Assembly (NCBI RefSeq): GCF_001905665.1
Contig: NZ_LIVX01000001.1
Location: 930,001 to 994,000 of the forward strand
From: Streptomyces sp. CB02261
GTDB lineage: Bacteria; Actinomycetota; Actinomycetes; Streptomycetales; Streptomycetaceae
Length of the DNA: 64,000 nucleotides
Direction of reading: 5' to 3'
The position numbers and the translations under genes are program-made. The notes beneath the pieces were generated by a model. It did not search any database and was not told the origin of the DNA. It saw only the letters and a program-made list of their open reading frames with translations. Positions 51,229 to 60,924 of the stretch are shown here, piece after piece. Positions within the stretch are counted from its first letter, which is position 1. Each line of letters opens with the position of its first letter.

Positions 51229-51999
51229 CTACAAGCCCGCCGCGTTCAAGGTGTAGGCCGTCAGGGGTTCGTAGAAGCGGGGGTCCAGGACGTGGTCGTC
51301 CAGGGGGATCGTCACCTGCATCGTGCCCTCCGCCTCTCCGATGAAGAGCGCCGGGTCGTTGCAGTCCGCGTAGCCGACGGAGTCGATCCCCCGCTGCCCC
51401 GCCCGCCCGGCCCACCCGTGGTCCGCGATCACCAGGTCCGGCCGCCCGTCCTCCCCGAGCCCGTCGAGGATCGCGTTCATCGGTTCCGGGGAGTGGGTGT
51501 GCCAGAGGCTGGCGCCGCGCTCGAAGACGGCGACGTCGGCGAACTGCACGACGTACCCCTCGTCGGCGACGAGCCCACCGGGGATGCGGACGATGTCGCA
51601 GCCCTGGGCGCGCAGCGCCGCCGCGACCCGGCTGTGGACGTCGATCAGCGCGCCGGGGTGGCCGGTGGCGAAGAGGACCCGCTCCTTGGCGGCGGCGGCC
51701 TTGCGGAGGCGGGCGGCCATCCGGTCGAGGCCGTCGACGGTGAGCTCGGGGTCGATGGTGTCCTGGCCGGCGCGGTGGGCCGGGTCGTCGATGACGCCGC
51801 AGCGCTCGGCCATCACGGCGAGCACGTCCTGCTCGTCGGTCCAGCGGTCGCCGAGCTCGAGGCCGAGCCAGTAGTGCCGGTCGCCGTTGGCGAGCTTGCG
51901 GTAGTGGGAGAGGTTGTTGTCGCGCGGGGTGGCGACGTCTCCCGCGATCCGGGTGCGGACGAGGTGCTCGACAAGGGCGGCGCGGCTGAGTATCGGCAT
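51229..51999 (-). CDS. phosphatase-type protein of unknown substrate
   Basis: This 256-residue protein starts MPILSRAALVEHLVRTRIAGDVATPRDNNLSHYRKLANGD. VLFATGHPGALIDVHSRVA and IADHGWAGRAGQRGIDSVGYADCNDPALFIG are its best-conserved-looking parts. I recall orthologues annotated as phosphatase in Streptomyces, but no HAD or histidine-phosphatase motif is obvious here. ATG at 52008 is an in-frame alternative start. It converges on the CDF gene. The function should be treated as unproven. Confidence 0.6.
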   Translation of the reverse strand: MPILSRAALVEHLVRTRIAGDVATPRDNNLSHYRKLANGDRHYWLGLELGDRWTDEQDVLAVMAERCGVIDDPAHRAGQDTIDPELTVDGLDRMAARLRKAAAAKERVLFATGHPGALIDVHSRVAAALRAQGCDIVRIPGGLVADEGYVVQFADVAVFERGASLWHTHSPEPMNAILDGLGEDGRPDLVIADHGWAGRAGQRGIDSVGYADCNDPALFIGEAEGTMQVTIPLDDHVLDPRFYEPLTAYTLNAAGL

Positions 52000-52192
52000 G
52001 GGTCTCATTCTGTCCGAGCCCCGGGTGCGGAGGGCAACCGGTTCCGCACCGTGGACCCGCGCGTCCTCCGACACGGTCGGGAAATCCGGTCTGCCCGTAC
52101 GGACAGAAGGGTCTGCCCCTCGGCGCCTGGCTTCGCACGCCCCCTCCGCGTATCCAGAGGAAGCCCGTAACTCCGCGCCGAAAGAGGCTTCC

Positions 52193-54358
52193 TTGCGCAG
52201 CAACGAGAACCCCGAGCCGACCAGGAGCGGCGGCGGCCGCACGCCGGAGCGTACGCCGGAGGCCGCGGCGCGGACGGGGCTCGCGGACCTCCGCGCGCTC
52301 CAGGGCCTCGCCGGAAACGCCGCGGTCGTCCAGATGCTCCGCCGGGCCGGGCATCCCTGGGCGGGGGGACCGCGACCGGACGAAGGGACGGACGAGCACC
52401 GCCACGGGGCGGGGTGCGGCCATGGGCCGGGACAGCCCTCGGTGCAGCGCTCCACGGTCCACGACGTGCTGCGCACCCCGGGTCGCCCCCTCGACGACGC
52501 CACGCGCGCGGACATGGAGGCGCGCCTCGGTGCGGACTTCTCCGACGTCCGCGTCCATGACGACGGTGCCGCTCGGGCCTCCGCGGCGGAGGTGGGAGCG
52601 CGCGCCTACACGTCGGGCGCCCATGTCGTCATCGGGGACGGCGGTGGCGACGCGCACACCCTCGCCCATGAGTTGACGCACGTCATCCAGCAGCGGCAGG
52701 GGCCCGTCGCGGGGACCGATGACGGCTCGGGCCTGAGGGTGAGCGATCCCTCCGACCGGTTCGAGCGCGAGGCGGAGGCCAACGCGGTGCGGGTCATGCG
52801 GTCCCCCGCACCGGCACCGGACCGCGCCGCACCGGACCGGACCGCGTCCGACCGCGCCGCACCCGGCCCCGCCGCCACGACCGGCCCCGCCACGGCCGCC
52901 GACGGTGCCGTCCAGCGCCTGTGGAACGGCGGCTTCGGCAACCGTGTCGACGACGACGGGGACGTCTCCATGGGGAGCCAGTCCACCGTCGGCGGCGCGC
53001 CGAGTCAGACGGACAGCTTCAGCAGCCAGGCCTCCCAGGGGTCCTCCTTCGCCTCCCTCGGCTCGTTCGACCTGAACTGGACCCCCACCCAGACGAGCCG
53101 GCCACGGGCCGAGGAACAGGCACGCCAGGCGCAGGCGGCGGCCTTGGAGGAGCTAAGAGAACTCGTCGTCCCCGCCGAGTGCGAGGGTGCCCAGCGGTCC
53201 ATGCCTGAGGCCGCCGCTCATCCCGGGGCCGTCGACACCACCGGAACGATCACCGTGTACCGCGAGGCGGGCTGGGTCCCGCCCCGCACGGGCACCCGCA
53301 ACGGCCCTCTGCAGACCAGCCACATCGCCCAGTTCCACTCGGTGTACTTCAACTACAAGATCCAGCTGATCAACGACGCGCAGTCCCCCACGTACGTCAA
53401 TCCACAGCTGCTCTTCCGCGTCGTCTCGCAGACCCCGAGGTCGAACGGAAGGGGGTCACAGGGGCGGACGTACATGTTCGACCACCGCTGGTCCCTCAAT
53501 CCCGCCTTCCCCTGGCCTTCCGCTCAGGCGGCCCGCGACGCCGCGGAGATCTACGGACTGGACCGGAGAGACCAGCTCGAACCGCACGCCACGGGCTTCG
53601 TCCCGCTTCCCACGAGCGACACGGAGCCCTTCGTCTTCCACGTCGAGGAGGAGCGGGCCGACGACCGCTTCCTGGACGACGAGCGCCGGTTCCTGGCCCC
53701 GTCCGCGTTCGATCAGAACTACGCCATGGCCGGCCTGGTCGGGTCCGCACGCGAGCAGGTCGGCATATCGAGGCCGCCCCTCGACGACCGGCGCACGGGA
53801 AGGCGGAGCACCGCCCAGGCCATGGCCGGGACGCAGGCGCACGACTGGGTCGACGCCGCGGGCTCCATGGGGGGACGGCCCGGCGTGCTGGCCAAGTACG
53901 AGTGGTGCCATCTGATCGGCGACGGCGACAGCGGGCCGAACATCCCGGAGAACCTCGTCATCGGCACCAATGCCGTGAACACGGAGCAGCTGGCGATGGA
54001 GATCGGACTGCGCCGCTACGTCCGCCAGTTGAGCCTCGAGGGCTTCGGCATCGAACTGCGCACCCGGGCGATCATGCGGGACGCGCCGGAGCAGGGGGAC
54101 CCCGACGCGCTCGACATCCTGGGCGGCGCGCCGCTGATGGCGGACTGGATCAGCTACGAGATCGGCATCAGGAGCCCGCACGGGTTGCAACCCCTGCACC
54201 GGCAGATCATGGACGCGTCTCGCGGGACGATCACGGAGTCCGAGTTCACCTATCTGCAGAACGCCGTGGAGAACCAGATCCGGCACTTCATCGAGACGAC
54301 GATCGGGGAAGCGGAGAGCGACGACGAAGCCGGCGTGGCGGCCGATGTCGGGCTGTGA
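52193..54358 (+). CDS. DUF4157 protein with C-terminal His-Me-finger nuclease-like domain
   Basis: This 721-residue protein starts with TTG 52193 behind AGAGG. Residues 95-170 are a DUF4157 domain: MEARLGADFSDVRVHDDGAA and AYTSGAHVVIG...HTLAHELTHVIQQRQG with His159-Glu-Leu-Thr-His163, a metalloprotease-like HExxH. A long Ala/Pro/Asp-rich linker follows. The C-terminal 150 residues contain WCHLIGDGDSGPNIPENLVI with His573, followed by NAVNTEQ, which resembles a His-Me-finger nuclease. DUF4157 proteins are frequent cargo of extracellular contractile injection systems. Rare codons (CTA-AGA at 53153) suggest transfer. No immunity gene is obvious beside it. Confidence 0.7.
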   Translation: MRSNENPEPTRSGGGRTPERTPEAAARTGLADLRALQGLAGNAAVVQMLRRAGHPWAGGPRPDEGTDEHRHGAGCGHGPGQPSVQRSTVHDVLRTPGRPLDDATRADMEARLGADFSDVRVHDDGAARASAAEVGARAYTSGAHVVIGDGGGDAHTLAHELTHVIQQRQGPVAGTDDGSGLRVSDPSDRFEREAEANAVRVMRSPAPAPDRAAPDRTASDRAAPGPAATTGPATAADGAVQRLWNGGFGNRVDDDGDVSMGSQSTVGGAPSQTDSFSSQASQGSSFASLGSFDLNWTPTQTSRPRAEEQARQAQAAALEELRELVVPAECEGAQRSMPEAAAHPGAVDTTGTITVYREAGWVPPRTGTRNGPLQTSHIAQFHSVYFNYKIQLINDAQSPTYVNPQLLFRVVSQTPRSNGRGSQGRTYMFDHRWSLNPAFPWPSAQAARDAAEIYGLDRRDQLEPHATGFVPLPTSDTEPFVFHVEEERADDRFLDDERRFLAPSAFDQNYAMAGLVGSAREQVGISRPPLDDRRTGRRSTAQAMAGTQAHDWVDAAGSMGGRPGVLAKYEWCHLIGDGDSGPNIPENLVIGTNAVNTEQLAMEIGLRRYVRQLSLEGFGIELRTRAIMRDAPEQGDPDALDILGGAPLMADWISYEIGIRSPHGLQPLHRQIMDASRGTITESEFTYLQNAVENQIRHFIETTIGEAESDDEAGVAADVGL

Positions 54359-54413
54359 GGCCCCGCGCGCCGCGGCCCGCACCCACGAGAGGCCCGCCCC
54401 CTAGGCCCGCCTC

Positions 54414-55016
54414 CTAGGCCGCGAGCGCCCCGAACGCCCCGTGGGCCAGGCGCCTCAGGAGTTCCTCCATGGGGCCCCGGCCGAGGGCGGCGAGGTGCGG
54501 GGTCGAGTTGAGGAGCCCGAAGACGGCGTGGACGGCGGTCCGCGATTCCGACTCGTCGGCGTCCGGGTAGAGCTCGCGCACCACCGAGACCCACAGTTCG
54601 ACGTACTGGCGCTGGAGCTGCCGTACCCGCTTGCGGTCCTCGTCCTTGAGCCGGTCGAGCTCGCGGTCGTGAAGGGTGATGAGCGGCCGGTCGTCGAGGG
54701 CGAAGTCGATGTGCCCGTCGATGAGGGAGCCGAGCAGGGCCTCCGGGTCGCCGGTGGTCGCGCCGGCCCGCAGCCGGCCGCCGTCGAGGAGCCGCTCGCT
54801 GATGCCGACGAGGAGCTCGGCGAGCATCGCGTCCTTGCCGGGGAAGTGGCGGTAGAGGCCGGGGCCGCTGATGCCGACGGCGGCCCCTATCTCGTCGACT
54901 CCCACGCCGTGGAAACCGCGCTCGGCGAAGAGGCGCGCGGCCTCCTTGAGGATCTGCTCGCGCCGGGTGGTGGCAGCGGTCCTGCCGGTGGCGGTCGGGG
55001 TCGGGCTCGTGGTCAT
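54414..55016 (-). CDS. TetR family repressor of the leucine/isovalerate operon
   Basis: This 200-residue TetR protein has its DNA-binding domain at about residues 20-65 (ILKEAARLFAERGFHGVGVDEIGAAVGISGPGLYRHFPGKDAML). The C-terminal helices would bind an acyl-CoA-like ligand. ATG at 55016 is used; a TTG at 55034 is possible. It is divergent from the carboxylase operon with two matching palindromes in between, so it most likely represses that operon. The downstream operon content supports a role in branched-chain acyl-CoA control. Confidence 0.88.
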   Translation of the reverse strand: MTTSPTPTATGRTAATTRREQILKEAARLFAERGFHGVGVDEIGAAVGISGPGLYRHFPGKDAMLAELLVGISERLLDGGRLRAGATTGDPEALLGSLIDGHIDFALDDRPLITLHDRELDRLKDEDRKRVRQLQRQYVELWVSVVRELYPDADESESRTAVHAVFGLLNSTPHLAALGRGPMEELLRRLAHGAFGALAA

Positions 55017-55038
55017 GGATTCGATTCTAGACAACCCG

Positions 55039-55083
55039 GTTAGCGGTCGTTAACCTGAGCGTCATACGTTAACGCTCATTAAC
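55039..55083. promoter_or_regulatory. twin TetR operators before the carboxylase operon
   Basis: GTTAGCGGTCGTTAAC (55039-55054) and GTTAACGCTCATTAAC (55068-55083) share the pattern GTTA-CG-CG-TAAC-like arms with 29 bases between their starts. They flank the probable promoter between the TetR gene and the operon at 55104. Two near-identical sites suggest cooperative binding. Confidence 0.75.
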
Positions 55084-55103
55084 CGAGCAAGGGAGCTCGA
55101 GGG

Positions 55104-56711
55104 ATGCAGCAGGCACCTGTGCTGACGAGTGCGGCGGATCCCGCCTCGGCGGCCTGGCAGGCGAACGAGGCGGCGCACCACGAGCTGGCCGCGACCCTGC
55201 GCGCCAAGCTCGCGGCGGCCGCGCTGGGCGGGGGTGAGAAGTCCCGGGCCCGGCACACCGCGCGTGGCAAGCTGCTGCCCCGGGACCGGGTGGACACCCT
55301 TCTCGACCCGGGTTCGCCCTTCCTGGAGCTGGCCCCGCTCGCGGCGCACGGCATGTACGGGGACCAGGCCCCGGCGGCCGGGGTCATCGCCGGTATCGGC
55401 CGGGTCAGCGGACGCGAGTGCGTGATCGTGGCGAACGACGCGACCGTCAAGGGCGGCACGTACTACCCGATGACGGTGAAGAAGCACCTGCGGGCCCAGG
55501 AGGTGGCGCTGGAGAATCGTCTCCCCTGCCTCTACCTGGTCGACTCGGGCGGTGCCTTCCTTCCGATGCAGGACGAGGTCTTCCCGGACCGCGAGCACTT
55601 CGGCCGGATCTTCTACAACCAGGCCCGGATGTCCGGCGCGGGCATCCCGCAGATCGCGGCGGTCCTCGGCTCGTGCACGGCCGGCGGCGCGTACGTCCCG
55701 GCGATGAGCGACGAGGCCGTGATCGTACGGAACCAGGGCACGATCTTCCTGGGCGGTCCGCCGCTGGTGAAGGCGGCGACCGGCGAGGTCGTCACGGCCG
55801 AGGAGCTGGGCGGCGGCGAGGTCCACTCCCGGATCTCGGGCGTCACCGACCATCTGGCCGAGGACGACGCCCACGCCCTGCGGATCGTGCGGAACATCGT
55901 CGCCACGCTCCCGGAGCGCGGCCCGCTGCCGTGGTCGGTGGAGCCGGTCGAGGAGCCGAAGGTCGACCCGTACGGGCTGTACGGGGCGGTGCCGGTGGAC
56001 TCCCGCACCCCGTACGACGTGCGCGAGGTGATCGCCCGGGTCGTGGACGGCTCCCGTTTCCAGGAGTTCAAGTCCGAGTACGGGCAGACGCTGATCACCG
56101 GTTTCGCCCGGATCCACGGGCACCCGGTGGGGATCGTCGCCAACAACGGCATCCTGTTCGCGGAGTCGGCCCAGAAGGGCGCGCACTTCATCGAGCTGTG
56201 CGACCAGCGCGGGATCCCGCTGGTCTTCCTGCAGAACATCACCGGCTTCATGGTCGGCAAGGCGTACGAGCACGGCGGTATCGCCAAGCACGGCGCCAAG
56301 ATGGTGACGGCCGTGGCCACCACCCGGGTGCCGAAGCTGACGGTCGTCGTCGGCGGCTCGTACGGCGCGGGCAACTACTCGATGTGCGGCCGGGCGTACT
56401 CGCCGCGCTTCCTGTGGATGTGGCCCAACGCCAAGATCTCGGTCATGGGCGGCGAGCAGGCCGCTTCGGTCCTCGCGACCGTCAAGCGCGACCAGCTCGG
56501 CGACGGGTGGAGCGCGGACGAGGAGGAGGCCTTCAAGGCCCCGATCCGCGAGCAGTACGAGAGCCAGGGCAACGCCTACTACGCGACCGCCCGGCTCTGG
56601 GACGACGGCGTCATCGACCCGCTGGAGACCCGGCAGGTCCTCGGCCTCGCCCTGACCGCCTGTGCCAACGCGCCCCTGGGTGACCCCCAGTTCGGCGTCT
56701 TCCGGATGTGA
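55104..56711 (+). CDS. liuB: methylcrotonyl-CoA carboxylase carboxyltransferase subunit
   Basis: This 535-residue acyl-CoA carboxylase beta subunit transfers CO2 from biotin to methylcrotonyl-CoA in leucine breakdown. The carboxyltransferase core is complete: [46 protein letters not shown]-like [37 protein letters not shown]-type [17 protein letters not shown], and a C-terminal [11 protein letters not shown]. The assignment to methylcrotonyl rather than propionyl comes from the operon with HMG-CoA lyase and isovaleryl-CoA dehydrogenase. ATG at 55104 lies behind AAGGGAG; the operon is probably under TetR control. Confidence 0.88.
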   Translation: MQQAPVLTSAADPASAAWQANEAAHHELAATLRAKLAAAALGGGEKSRARHTARGKLLPRDRVDTLLDPGSPFLELAPLAAHGMYGDQAPAAGVIAGIGRVSGRECVIVANDATVKGGTYYPMTVKKHLRAQEVALENRLPCLYLVDSGGAFLPMQDEVFPDREHFGRIFYNQARMSGAGIPQIAAVLGSCTAGGAYVPAMSDEAVIVRNQGTIFLGGPPLVKAATGEVVTAEELGGGEVHSRISGVTDHLAEDDAHALRIVRNIVATLPERGPLPWSVEPVEEPKVDPYGLYGAVPVDSRTPYDVREVIARVVDGSRFQEFKSEYGQTLITGFARIHGHPVGIVANNGILFAESAQKGAHFIELCDQRGIPLVFLQNITGFMVGKAYEHGGIAKHGAKMVTAVATTRVPKLTVVVGGSYGAGNYSMCGRAYSPRFLWMWPNAKISVMGGEQAASVLATVKRDQLGDGWSADEEEAFKAPIREQYESQGNAYYATARLWDDGVIDPLETRQVLGLALTACANAPLGDPQFGVFRM

Positions 56712-56734
56712 GGGGCCCCCAGGAGATGCAGAGC

Positions 56735-58666
56735 ATGTTCGACACCGTCCTCGTGGCCAACCGGGGTGAGATCGCCGTCCGTGTCATCCGCACGCTGCGG
56801 GCGATGGGCGTGCGCTCGGTGGCCGTGTACAGCGACGCGGACGCCGACGCCCGGCACGTGCGGGAGGCGGACACGGCGGTACGGATCGGCCCGCCGCCGG
56901 CCGCCGAGTCGTACCTGTCCGTCCCGGCGCTGCTCGACGCCGCCCGGCGCACCGGCGCGCAGGCCGTCCACCCCGGGTACGGGTTCCTCGCGGAGAACGC
57001 CGGCTTCGCCCAGGCCTGCGCGGATGCCGGCCTGGTCTTCATCGGCCCTCCGGCCTCCGCGATCTCCCTCATGGGCGACAAGATCAGGGCGAAGGAGACG
57101 GTCAAGGCGGCGGGCGTGCCGGTCGTGCCGGGCGCGGCCGATCCCGAACTGGCCGAGGCGGCCCGCGAGCTGGGCGCGCCCGTGCTGCTGAAGCCGAGCG
57201 CCGGTGGCGGCGGCAAGGGCATGCGGCTCGTCCGGGACCTGGCGGTCCTGGACGAGGAGATCGCGGCGGCCCGCCGTGAGGCCCGCTCCTCCTTCGGTGA
57301 CGACACGCTGCTCGTGGAGCGGTGGATCGACCGCCCCCGGCACATCGAGATCCAGGTCCTGGCGGACTCCCACGGGAACGTGATCCACCTGGGTGAGCGG
57401 GAGTGCTCGCTCCAGCGACGCCACCAGAAGATCATCGAGGAGGCACCCAGCGTCCTGCTCACCCCGGAGATCCGGGCGGCGATGGGCGCGGCTGCGGTCG
57501 AGGCGGCGCGGTCCTGCGGCTATGTGGGCGCGGGCACGGTCGAGTTCATCGTGCCGGGCGGCGACCCCGCCTCGTACTACTTCATGGAGATGAACACCCG
57601 TCTCCAGGTCGAGCACCCGGTGACGGAGCTGATCACCGGTGTCGACCTGGTGGAGTGGCAGCTGCGGGTGGCGGCGGGCGAGCCGCTGCCCTTCGCGCAG
57701 GACGACATCCGTCTGGACGGCTGGGCGATCGAGGCCCGGCTGTGCGCGGAGGACCCCTCCCGGGGCTTCCTGCCGTCGGGCGGTACGGTCCTGGCGCTGC
57801 GGGAGCCGGAGGGGGACGGGGTCCGTACGGACTCGGGCCTGAGCGAGGGCACGGAGGTCGGCAGCCTCTACGACCCGATGCTCGCGAAGGTGATCGTCCA
57901 CGCGAAGGACCGCCCCACGGCCCTTCGCAAGCTGCGCGCCGCCCTCGCCGACACGGTCACCCTGGGCGTCCCGACGAACGCGGGCTTCCTGCGCCGGCTG
58001 CTGGCCCACCCGGACGTCGTCTCCGGCGCCCTGGACACGGGCCTGGTGGAGCGGGACGTGGAGGGCCTGGTCCCGCAGGACGTCCCGGAGGAGGTGTACG
58101 CGGCGGCCGCCGCCGTACGGCTCGCGGGGCTGGCCCCGGTGACGCGGGACGGCTGGGCCGACCCGTTCTCGGCGCCGACCGGCTGGCGTCTGGGCGGCCG
58201 TCCGGCTCCGCTGCCGTTCCCCCTCCGGATCCCGGGACACGAGCCGGTCCTGGTCGAGGCGCCGGACGGCGCCCGGGTCACGGACGCGACGGTGACGGTC
58301 ACCGTGGAGGGGATCACCCATCAGTTCCACCGCAGCGGCGCCTGGCTGGGCCGTGACGGCGACTCCTGGCACGTCCTCGACCACGACCCGGTGGAGGCCG
58401 CGCTCTCCGGCGCACGGCACGGTGGGGCCGACACGCTCGCCGCGCCGATGCCCGGGACCGTGACCGTCGTGAAGGTGGCGGTCGGGGACGAGGTGGAGGC
58501 CGGGCAGAGTCTGCTGGTCGTCGAGGCGATGAAGATGGAGCACGTCATCTCCGCCCCGCACGCCGGCACCGTCACCGAGCTGGACGTCACGCCCGGCACG
58601 ACCGTCGCCATGGACCAGATCCTGGCCGTGGTGGCCCCCCGTGAGGCCGCAGAGGAGGGCGCATGA
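56735..58666 (+). CDS. liuD: methylcrotonyl-CoA carboxylase biotin carboxylase/carrier subunit
   Basis: This 643-residue protein combines biotin carboxylase and carrier domains. [35 protein letters not shown] and [27 protein letters not shown] mark the carboxylase. VEAMKMEHV contains the biotinylated Lys600 near the C-terminus. It loads CO2 onto biotin for the beta subunit just upstream. ATG at 56735 has AGGAG ten bases upstream; GTG at 56708 overlaps the previous stop and is less likely. It overlaps the lyase gene by four bases. Confidence 0.92.
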   Translation: MFDTVLVANRGEIAVRVIRTLRAMGVRSVAVYSDADADARHVREADTAVRIGPPPAAESYLSVPALLDAARRTGAQAVHPGYGFLAENAGFAQACADAGLVFIGPPASAISLMGDKIRAKETVKAAGVPVVPGAADPELAEAARELGAPVLLKPSAGGGGKGMRLVRDLAVLDEEIAAARREARSSFGDDTLLVERWIDRPRHIEIQVLADSHGNVIHLGERECSLQRRHQKIIEEAPSVLLTPEIRAAMGAAAVEAARSCGYVGAGTVEFIVPGGDPASYYFMEMNTRLQVEHPVTELITGVDLVEWQLRVAAGEPLPFAQDDIRLDGWAIEARLCAEDPSRGFLPSGGTVLALREPEGDGVRTDSGLSEGTEVGSLYDPMLAKVIVHAKDRPTALRKLRAALADTVTLGVPTNAGFLRRLLAHPDVVSGALDTGLVERDVEGLVPQDVPEEVYAAAAAVRLAGLAPVTRDGWADPFSAPTGWRLGGRPAPLPFPLRIPGHEPVLVEAPDGARVTDATVTVTVEGITHQFHRSGAWLGRDGDSWHVLDHDPVEAALSGARHGGADTLAAPMPGTVTVVKVAVGDEVEAGQSLLVVEAMKMEHVISAPHAGTVTELDVTPGTTVAMDQILAVVAPREAAEEGA

Positions 58667-59598
58667 GCACCGGCCTGCCCATGACCGTGACCGATCCCGG
58701 GCTGCCCGCCCGGGTCCGGATCCATGAGGTCGGCGCCCGGGACGGGCTGCAGAACGAGAAGGTGGCCGTCCCGACCGTCGTCAAGGCGGAGTTCATCCGG
58801 CGGCTCGCCGCCGCCGGGCTCTCCACCGTCGAGGCGACCAGCTTCGTGCACCCGAAGTGGGTGCCCCAGCTGGCGGACGCGGAGGAGCTGTTCCCGCTCG
58901 TCCGCGACCTGCCCGTGCGCCTCCCGGCCCTCGTGCCGAACGAGCGCGGTCTGGACCGGGCGCTGGCCCTCGGCGTCCGTGAGGTCGCCGTGTTCGCCTC
59001 CGCCACCGAGTCCTTCGCGAAGGCCAACCTCAACCGGACCGTCGACGAGGCCCTCGCGCTGTTCGCGCCGACGGTCACCCGCGCCATAGAGGCGGGCCTC
59101 CGGGTCCGCGGCTATCTGTCGATGTGCTTCGGCGACCCCTGGGAGGGTCCCGTCCCGGTCGAGCAGGTCGTCCGGGTCACCAGGGCGCTGGCCGACATGG
59201 GGTGCGACGAGCTGAGCCTCGGGGACACCATCGGGGTCGCGACCCCGGGGCACGTCACCCGGCTGCTCACCGCGCTCGATGAGGCCGGTGTCCCCACCTC
59301 CCGTATCGCCGTGCACTTCCACGACACCTACGGCCAGGCCCTCTCCAACACCCTGGCCGCCCTGCGCCACGGGGTGACCACCGTCGACGCCTCCGCGGGC
59401 GGCCTCGGCGGCTGCCCGTACGCGAAGAGCGCGACCGGAAATCTCGCCACCGAGGACCTCGTGTGGATGCTCGACGGTCTCGGCATCGAGACCGGCGTCG
59501 ATCTGGCCGCCCTCACCGCCACAAGCGTGTGGATGGCCGAACAGCTGGGCCGGCCCAGCCCTTCCCGTACCGTCCGCGCCCTCTCCCACAAGGAGTGA
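58663..59598 (+). CDS. liuE: hydroxymethylglutaryl-CoA lyase
   Basis: This 311-residue TIM-barrel enzyme splits HMG-CoA to acetoacetate and acetyl-CoA, the last step of leucine breakdown. [18 protein letters not shown] is the typical N-terminal motif with Asp and Arg; [12 protein letters not shown] supplies metal-binding His residues; [18 protein letters not shown] is the glycine-rich loop with the catalytic Cys. The ATG at 58663 overlaps the stop of the biotin subunit (ATGA), so translation is coupled. Homocitrate-synthase-like proteins are unlikely given the loop. Confidence 0.93.
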   Translation: MSTGLPMTVTDPGLPARVRIHEVGARDGLQNEKVAVPTVVKAEFIRRLAAAGLSTVEATSFVHPKWVPQLADAEELFPLVRDLPVRLPALVPNERGLDRALALGVREVAVFASATESFAKANLNRTVDEALALFAPTVTRAIEAGLRVRGYLSMCFGDPWEGPVPVEQVVRVTRALADMGCDELSLGDTIGVATPGHVTRLLTALDEAGVPTSRIAVHFHDTYGQALSNTLAALRHGVTTVDASAGGLGGCPYAKSATGNLATEDLVWMLDGLGIETGVDLAALTATSVWMAEQLGRPSPSRTVRALSHKE

Positions 59599-59606
59599 CG
59601 AAACCC

Positions 59607-60767
59607 ATGTCCCTCGACCACCGGCTCTCCGCAGAGCACCAGGAACTCCGCCGTACCGTCGAGGCGTTCGCGCACGACGTCGTGGCGCCGAAGATCGGCG
59701 ACTTCTACGAGCGGCACGAGTTCCCGTACGAGATCGTCCGCGAGATGGGCCGCATGGGCCTGTTCGGGCTGCCGTTCCCCGAGGAGTACGGCGGCATGGG
59801 CGGCGACTACCTGGCGCTGGGCATCGCGCTGGAGGAGCTGGCCCGGGTCGACTCCTCCGTCGCCATCACCCTGGAGGCGGGTGTCTCGCTCGGCGCGATG
59901 CCGGTGTTCCTCTTCGGTACCGAGGAGCAGAAGCGGGAGTGGCTGCCGAAGCTGACCGCCGGCGAGATGCTCGGCGCGTTCGGCCTGACGGAGCCGGGCG
60001 CCGGCTCGGACGCGGGCGGCACCCGTACGACCGCCGTCCGCGACGGCGACCACTGGGTCATCAACGGTTCGAAGTGCTTCATCACCAACTCCGGTACGGA
60101 CATCACGGGTCTGGTGACGGTCACGGCGGTCACCGGCCGCAAGCTCGACGGGCGTCCGCTGATCTCCTCCATCATCGTGCCGTCCGGCACCCCCGGGTTC
60201 ACGGTCGCCGCCCCGTACTCGAAGGTCGGCTGGAACGCCTCGGACACCCGTGAGCTGTCCTTCGACGACGTCCGGGTCCCGGTGGGGAACCTGCTGGGCC
60301 AGGAGGGTCGTGGTTACGCGCAGTTCCTGCGGATCCTGGACGAGGGCCGGGTCGCCATCGCGGCGCTCGCCACGGGCCTCGCGCAGGGTTGTGTCGACGA
60401 GTCGGTGAAGTACGCGAAGGAACGTCACGCCTTCGGACGGCCGATCGGTGACAACCAGGCCATCCAGTTCAAGATCGCCGACATGGAGACGCGGGCCCAC
60501 ATGGCGCGGATCGGCTGGCGGGACGCGGCCTCGCGGCTCGTCCTCGGCGAGCCGTTCAAGAAGGAGGCGGCGATCGCGAAGCTGTACTCCTCCACGGTGG
60601 CCGTGGACAACGCCCGTGAGGCGACCCAGATCCACGGCGGCTACGGCTTCATGAACGAGTACCCGGTGGCCCGGATGTGGCGCGACTCGAAGATCCTGGA
60701 GATCGGCGAGGGCACGAGCGAGGTCCAGCGGATGCTGATCGCGAGGGAGTTGGGCCTCCAGGCCTGA
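59607..60767 (+). CDS. liuA: isovaleryl-CoA dehydrogenase-type acyl-CoA dehydrogenase
   Basis: This 386-residue flavoprotein belongs to the acyl-CoA dehydrogenase family and oxidises isovaleryl-CoA to 3-methylcrotonyl-CoA, feeding the carboxylase encoded upstream. LTEPGAGSDAGGTRTTA, HWVINGSKCFITN, RHAFGRPIGDNQAIQFKIADM and TQIHGGYGFMNEYPVARMWRDSKI match the family. The order in the operon (carboxylase, biotin subunit, lyase, dehydrogenase) supports the isovaleryl choice. ATG at 59607 has AAGGAG (inside the lyase stop region) upstream. Confidence 0.9.
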   Translation: MSLDHRLSAEHQELRRTVEAFAHDVVAPKIGDFYERHEFPYEIVREMGRMGLFGLPFPEEYGGMGGDYLALGIALEELARVDSSVAITLEAGVSLGAMPVFLFGTEEQKREWLPKLTAGEMLGAFGLTEPGAGSDAGGTRTTAVRDGDHWVINGSKCFITNSGTDITGLVTVTAVTGRKLDGRPLISSIIVPSGTPGFTVAAPYSKVGWNASDTRELSFDDVRVPVGNLLGQEGRGYAQFLRILDEGRVAIAALATGLAQGCVDESVKYAKERHAFGRPIGDNQAIQFKIADMETRAHMARIGWRDAASRLVLGEPFKKEAAIAKLYSSTVAVDNAREATQIHGGYGFMNEYPVARMWRDSKILEIGEGTSEVQRMLIARELGLQA

Positions 60768-60787
60768 GGACGTCCGCCGTACACGGA

Positions 60788-60816
60788 GCCCGTCGTCCCC
60801 TCCGGGGGCGGCGGGC
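60788..60816 (+). terminator. terminator after the leucine operon
   Basis: GCCCGTCGTCCCC and GGGGGCGGCGGGC (60788-60816) can pair across a short loop with G-T pairs. It lies 20 bases past the dehydrogenase stop and before the iron box. Confidence 0.6.
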
Positions 60817-60852
60817 CCGGTCCTGTCCGGCCCCTGCCCTTACCCTCCGTCA

Positions 60853-60871
60853 TGAGGTTAGGCTAACCTAC
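60853..60871 (+). promoter_or_regulatory. iron box (DmdR/IdeR-type) upstream of desF
   Basis: TGAGGTTAGGCTAACCTAC holds the exact palindrome AGGTTAG-G-CTAACCT (60855-60869), the classic iron-repressor site of actinobacteria. It lies 54 bases before the desF start, so iron-replete cells should shut the gene off. Confidence 0.9.
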
Positions 60872-60924
60872 CTTCGACTCCCCTCGGAGCGACCCTCGCC
60901 CGTACCGCAAAGGTGTCCTGCCCC

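Noticed and set aside
51161-51259. 32-codon frame MPTRARGGRPQAPGV... between convergent genes
   Set aside because: It has no ribosome site and lies in the hairpin element and the 3' end of the opposite gene.
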